Positions 6,918 through 9,613 of a DNA stretch of 9,613 nt are shown one piece after another. The DNA comes from CBFGWV01 sp965652545. Its GTDB lineage: Bacteria; Pseudomonadota; Gammaproteobacteria; Competibacterales; Competibacteraceae. The notes below the pieces were generated by a model. The model saw only the letters and a list, made by a program, of their open reading frames with translations. It was not told the DNA's origin and did not search any database. The DNA is taken from NCBI GenBank assembly GCA_965652545.1, contig CBFGWV010000191.1, positions 1 through 9,613 of the forward strand, in the 5' to 3' direction. Position numbers and translations under genes: made by a program. Position 1 is the first letter of the stretch. The number at the start of each line of letters is the position of its first letter.

Positions 6918-8012
6918 TCAGGCAGCCGTCTTCGGCCCTGGCGAACTCACCGTGGCGACAATGAGCGCGAAGCCGGACAACAGCGTCAGGCCCATCGCAT
7001 CACTGAAACCCGGCACCATGAAGGCGCTCCATAGGCTCTCGCCGACGGCGATCAGCGCCGCCGCCAGCACCACCATCAGCCGACCGCCGCGGCGGGTCAG
7101 CAGGACCGCCAGCACCAGACCCTTGACCAGTAGGGCGACCACACCGGTGCCCCCCCCTGCCGCGGCACAGGCGCCGGCGAGCAACAGCAGCGCAAAGGCG
7201 ATCAACACCCGCCACGCCCCGCGGGAGGCGGCGACGGCAAATACGAGCAAGGTCCACGCCAGCGCCTGATCCGGCCAGATGACCAACGCCGCCGGCAGAG
7301 GCGGTACCGCGATCGCCAGGGGGATCACCGCGGGTATGAGCGTCAGGCCCGCGGCGGCAGCCAGCGCACCGGCCAGGACCGCACGGTCGGCGAACCCCAG
7401 CTCGAAGCCCCCGAGCCGCGGCGCCATGGCGACCAGGCCCGCGGCCAGGACCAGCGCCGCCAGCATGCCGGCCGCCGTGGCGACGACCATCAAGGCCACC
7501 CCGGCATACATGGCCAGCGCGGCATGGCCATTGCCGCGGCCCAGGCCCATCGCCAGCAGTGACAAGGCAACCGTGGCGTACAAAGCGGTACGCGTGATCA
7601 GCTCGAACACCTGCGTACCCACCCAGCGACTGCGGGCATCGGCCCACAGCCCGCTACGCAAGCCGAACGATGCGGCCATCGGCAGGCGCGGCAGCAAGGT
7701 GTTGATCAAGGCCGTGGTCAGGGCCGGCAACTCCGCCCCATGGTGCACGATCGACGCCAGGCGCAGTGGGCGCCCGGCGTCAAAGCGGCAGTTCAGGGCA
7801 TCGGTATGACCCTCGTGGCGAAACTCCAGGCGTACGCGGTCGGCGGCGGCGTGCACGCGCTCGGGGGTCAGCACACCGTTGGCCACCCAGGACAACACGC
7901 GGGCGCAGGCCTGGGCCTGGCCGCGGGCCGGCGAGAGCAGCAGCGCCAACAGCACGACGAGGGCCGCCGCCAGGGCGCACGCGGCGGCGCCCCATGCACT
8001 GCCACGTTTCAA
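6918..8012 (-). CDS. Unrecognised multi-pass membrane protein with N-terminal signal sequence
   Basis: A 364-residue protein that I cannot assign to a family. The first ~35 residues look like a signal peptide (MKRGSAW, then an Ala/Leu core) ending near GQAQA before C36. Residues ~37-135 are polar, with a second cysteine at C75 that might pair with C36, and would be periplasmic. From ~137 onward come about seven or eight hydrophobic segments (roughly 140-157, 165-196, 212-240, 248-262, 268-285, 290-306, 311-327, 340-356) ending in a short SSPGPKTAA tail. The TTG start at 8012 overlaps the dipeptidase stop as TTGA and has only a weak ribosome site, so translation is probably coupled to the dipeptidase. 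The pairing suggests a role at the cell envelope, possibly with peptidoglycan fragments, but that is guilt by association. A run of eight G in the coding strand lies at 7157-7150. Confidence 0.75.
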   Translation of the reverse strand: MKRGSAWGAAACALAAALVVLLALLLSPARGQAQACARVLSWVANGVLTPERVHAAADRVRLEFRHEGHTDALNCRFDAGRPLRLASIVHHGAELPALTTALINTLLPRLPMAASFGLRSGLWADARSRWVGTQVFELITRTALYATVALSLLAMGLGRGNGHAALAMYAGVALMVVATAAGMLAALVLAAGLVAMAPRLGGFELGFADRAVLAGALAAAAGLTLIPAVIPLAIAVPPLPAALVIWPDQALAWTLLVFAVAASRGAWRVLIAFALLLLAGACAAAGGGTGVVALLVKGLVLAVLLTRRGGRLMVVLAAALIAVGESLWSAFMVPGFSDAMGLTLLSGFALIVATVSSPGPKTAA

Positions 8013-8566
8013 CGCATCAGCCCGTGGTCACCGAGCACGCAGTCGCTGAGCAGGGGAAACCGATAGGGGTCGGGCAGGTTGTAATGCCACCACTCGCGTG
8101 GGTTGTGCGTCCAGCCGGCAGCGGTCATCAGACCCAGCAGCAGCAAGCGATTGCGCTGCGCCTCGGTGGGGATACCGGTCACCCCGTGGTGAGACTCGGC
8201 GACGAACGCATCGAAGTCGGTGCCCATGTCCAAGGGGCTGCCTTGCGCATCCACCAGCGTCAGATCCAGGGCGACACCGCGGCTGTGGGCCGAACCGCGC
8301 TGCGGCGGGGCGAGGAACTCCGGGTCGGGGGTGTGGGCCCAAAGCGCCGCCTGTGCCTCGGTGGGGCGGAAGGCGTCGTACACCCGCAGCCGCAGCCCCA
8401 ACGCCGCGGCCAGGCGAACCGCCTCGCGCAGCGCAGCCTCGGCGGACGGATGCAGGTAGCCGTCGGCGCGGCGGTACACCGGGGCGCCGGTAAAATTGTG
8501 CTCGCCGGCATACACCAGATCCAACTCCACCCCGTGGGTAGCGACGCCAATGGGAACAAGGCTCAA
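8009..8566 (-). CDS. ddpX: D-alanyl-D-alanine dipeptidase (VanX/DdpX family, peptidase M15D)
   Basis: A 185-residue zinc dipeptidase predicted to split D-Ala-D-Ala. All family landmarks are visible: the DAFRP segment (64-68) with R67, matching the VanX transition-state arginine; SAHSRGVALD (92-101) giving zinc ligands H94 and D101; and REWWH (157-161) with catalytic base E158 and third ligand H161. Length is close to E. coli DdpX and slightly below VanX. No signal peptide is present, so it should be cytoplasmic. In Gram-negatives such enzymes are linked to D-Ala-D-Ala salvage rather than vancomycin resistance, and no vanHA-like genes are nearby. The TTG at 8566 is preceded by GAAGGAG at seven bases; the in-frame GTG at 8626 would add 20 residues without family resemblance. 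The downstream membrane protein overlaps it by 4 nt. Family is firm; the symbol is by analogy to E. coli. Confidence 0.9.
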   Translation of the reverse strand: MSLVPIGVATHGVELDLVYAGEHNFTGAPVYRRADGYLHPSAEAALREAVRLAAALGLRLRVYDAFRPTEAQAALWAHTPDPEFLAPPQRGSAHSRGVALDLTLVDAQGSPLDMGTDFDAFVAESHHGVTGIPTEAQRNRLLLLGLMTAAGWTHNPREWWHYNLPDPYRFPLLSDCVLGDHGLMR

Positions 8567-8573
8567 ACGACCA

Positions 8574-8581
8574 CTCCTTCT
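8574..8581 (-). promoter_or_regulatory. Ribosome binding site that fixes the dipeptidase TTG start
   Basis: AGAAGGAG on the minus strand, seven bases before TTG 8566. It is the best ribosome site in the window and decides the short start over GTG 8626. It has the same GAAGGAG-N7-TTGAGC layout as the start at 4640. Confidence 0.75.
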
Positions 8582-8604
8582 ACGATGAGATTGGACGCAC
8601 GGGG

Positions 8605-8633
8605 CTGTCAGAGAGACCGACTCCACCTATGGT
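8605..8633 (+). promoter_or_regulatory. Candidate sigma-70 promoter for the metal exporter
   Basis: CTGTCA (8605-8610) and TATGGT (8628-8633) are separated by 17 bases, each matching four of six consensus positions. Transcription would start near 8640 and give a ~35-nt leader before ATG 8674. This also disfavours the in-frame ATG at 8629, which would lie inside the -10 box. Prediction by eye only. Confidence 0.35.
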
Positions 8634-8657
8634 AGGTTGCGATGCACAAAAGCCCAA
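8629..8657 (-). promoter_or_regulatory. Candidate promoter for the dipeptidase gene, overlapping the divergent one
   Basis: On the minus strand TTGGGC (8657-8652), a 17-base spacer and TACCAT (8634-8629) form a weak sigma-70 promoter. Its -10 occupies almost the same bases as the plus-strand -10. Transcripts would start near 8622, past the GTG at 8626, consistent with the TTG start at 8566. Weak match, prediction by eye. Confidence 0.25.
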
Positions 8658-8673
8658 CGAGTCGCCTGCGAAA

Positions 8674-9570
8674 ATGAACGGATCCGAAGAGTCAGCGCGT
8701 CGATCGCGCCTGCTGCGGCTGGTCACTGCGGCATCGGTGACGACGGCGGCCGTTCTGATCGCGGTCAAGCTGGTGGTCTGGCTGATCACCGATTCGGTGT
8801 CGCTTCTGGCCTCGCTGGTGGATTCGATCATGGATGCGGCCGCCTCGCTGATCAACCTGCTGGCGGTGCGCGTGGCGCTGACCCCGCCGGATGCCGAACA
8901 CCGCTTCGGTCACGGCAAGGCCGAATCCCTGGCCGGTCTGGGCCAGGCGACGTTCATTGCCGGCAGCGCGGTGTTCCTCGCCCTACAGGGGGTGGAGCGG
9001 CTGATCAACCCGCAGCCGATCCAGCACGGCGCCCTGGGTGTCGCGGTAATGGTGTTTTCCATCGTCGCAACGGCCGGGCTGCTGTTCTTCCAGCGTTACG
9101 TGATCCGGCACACCTCGTCGAACGCCATATCCGCCGATGCCCTGCACTACGCCTCGGACCTGGCCGCCAACCTTGCGATCATCCTCGCCCTGGTGCTGGC
9201 AGGTTTCGGTATCGGCTGGGCCGACCCGGTATTCGCCCTGGGGCTCGCTGCGTACATTCTCAAGGCGGCATACGACATCGGCCGGCGCTCGCTGGACGAG
9301 TTGCTCGATCGCGAGCTGCCCGACGAGACGCGCAATCAGATACTCGCCCTGATCATGGCCCAGCCCGGCGTGCTGGGTGCGCATCAGCTACGCACCCGGC
9401 AATCGGGCTACGACTGGTTCATCCAGGTGCACCTGGACATGGATGCGGAGCAACGCCTGAGCGATGCCCATGAGATCGGCAACGCGGTGGAGCGCGCGAT
9501 CCTCAACGAGTACCCGCGGGCCGAGGTGATCGTGCACCACGACCCGGTGGTGAAGACGCCGTTTGTTTGA
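8674..9570 (+). CDS. fieF: Cation diffusion facilitator, FieF/YiiP-type metal exporter
   Basis: A 298-residue inner-membrane protein that should export Zn2+, Fe2+ or Cd2+ in exchange for protons, acting as a homodimer. Six membrane segments are followed by a cytoplasmic metal-binding domain from ~210. The E. coli YiiP ligands are all present with a constant +5 offset: site A D50, D54, H158, D162; site B D73, H76, H80; and site C H237, H253, H288, D290. The Asp-Asp-His-Asp transport site is the zinc/cadmium type. The segments FGHGKAESL and LRTRQSG are nearly identical to YiiP. The frame also allows ATG 8629 (15 residues longer), but M at 8674 gives a length like YiiP's 300 residues. It is divergent to the dipeptidase gene with a ~107-base gap. 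No metal-regulator site is evident there. Function is firm; the exact metal is not. Confidence 0.93.
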   Translation: MNGSEESARRSRLLRLVTAASVTTAAVLIAVKLVVWLITDSVSLLASLVDSIMDAAASLINLLAVRVALTPPDAEHRFGHGKAESLAGLGQATFIAGSAVFLALQGVERLINPQPIQHGALGVAVMVFSIVATAGLLFFQRYVIRHTSSNAISADALHYASDLAANLAIILALVLAGFGIGWADPVFALGLAAYILKAAYDIGRRSLDELLDRELPDETRNQILALIMAQPGVLGAHQLRTRQSGYDWFIQVHLDMDAEQRLSDAHEIGNAVERAILNEYPRAEVIVHHDPVVKTPFV

Positions 9571-9573
9571 GGG

Positions 9574-9613
9574 TTTTAAGTTTTAAGTTTTAAGTTTTAA
9601 GTTTTAAGTTTTA
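9574..9613. repeat. AT-rich heptamer tandem repeat (TTTTAAG), cut by window end
   Basis: Five perfect TTTTAAG units (9574-9608) plus TTTTA (9609-9613) start three bases after the metal exporter's stop and reach the window edge, so the true length is unknown. The tract has no variation between units and is far more AT-rich than all surrounding DNA. Its role is unknown: a slippage-prone satellite, a protein-binding array or a 3' end signal are all possible. Confidence 0.95.

Noticed and set aside
4685..6964. Plus-strand frames (4685-5755 and 5795-6964) opposite the two-domain glycosyltransferase
   Set aside because: No domain-like sequence and no ribosome sites; shadows of the minus-strand gene.
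8009..8566. Vancomycin-resistance cluster
   Set aside because: The VanX-like gene stands alone without vanH/vanA ligase or a two-component pair, in an apparently Gram-negative context.
8567..8626. GTG start for the dipeptidase adding 20 residues
   Set aside because: Poor ribosome site, no family similarity in the extension, and GAAGGAG sits right before TTG 8566.
8629..8673. Earlier ATG for the metal exporter
   Set aside because: No ribosome site; it falls in a candidate -10 box, and the start at 8674 matches YiiP length and ligand spacing.
9574..9613. CRISPR array
   Set aside because: Units are seven bases and contiguous with no spacers.

Overview
The window comes from a GC-rich genome (roughly two thirds G+C by eye). 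It is densely coded and looks gammaproteobacterial. This rests on the FieF/YiiP-type metal exporter, the DdpX/VanX-type dipeptidase, and a dispersed intergenic repeat of the GTAGGATGGG...CCCATC kind. A purple sulfur bacterium or other Chromatiales-like lineage would fit, but that placement is inference.

Layout. Bases 1-116 are non-coding and carry the GTAGGATGGG repeat. From 6721 down to 117 the minus strand carries four tightly overlapping glycosyltransferase cistrons, transcribed in this order: a two-domain GT2+GT4 enzyme (6721-4637), a GT2 enzyme with a long coiled coil (4640-3444), a GT-A enzyme with a DPD metal motif (3447-2284), and a large protein with a degenerate GT2-like N-terminus and a GT4 C-terminus (2297-117). 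The cistrons overlap by 4, 4 and 14 nt, so they almost certainly form one translationally coupled operon. Together they should build part of a surface glycan such as O-antigen, capsule or exopolysaccharide. No transporter, polymerase or sugar-nucleotide gene lies in the window, so the product cannot be named.

A 197-base gap (6722-6917) precedes the operon. Upstream of it, also on the minus strand, is a two-gene unit: a VanX/DdpX-family D-Ala-D-Ala dipeptidase (8566-8009) that overlaps an unrecognised multi-pass membrane protein (8012-6918). Divergent to this, on the plus strand, is a cation diffusion facilitator with all YiiP metal ligands intact (8674-9570). Three bases after its stop an AT-rich heptamer tandem repeat (TTTTAAG) begins and runs off the end of the window.

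The points most worth a second look are the apparently dead GT2 domain fused to a live GT4 domain, the same C-terminal SRxWR tail on two adjacent glycosyltransferases of different type, the repeated GAAGGAG-N7-TTGAGC start architecture, and the two repeats. I see no mobile element, CRISPR array, tRNA or rRNA, and no clear sign of a wholly new defence or metabolic system.
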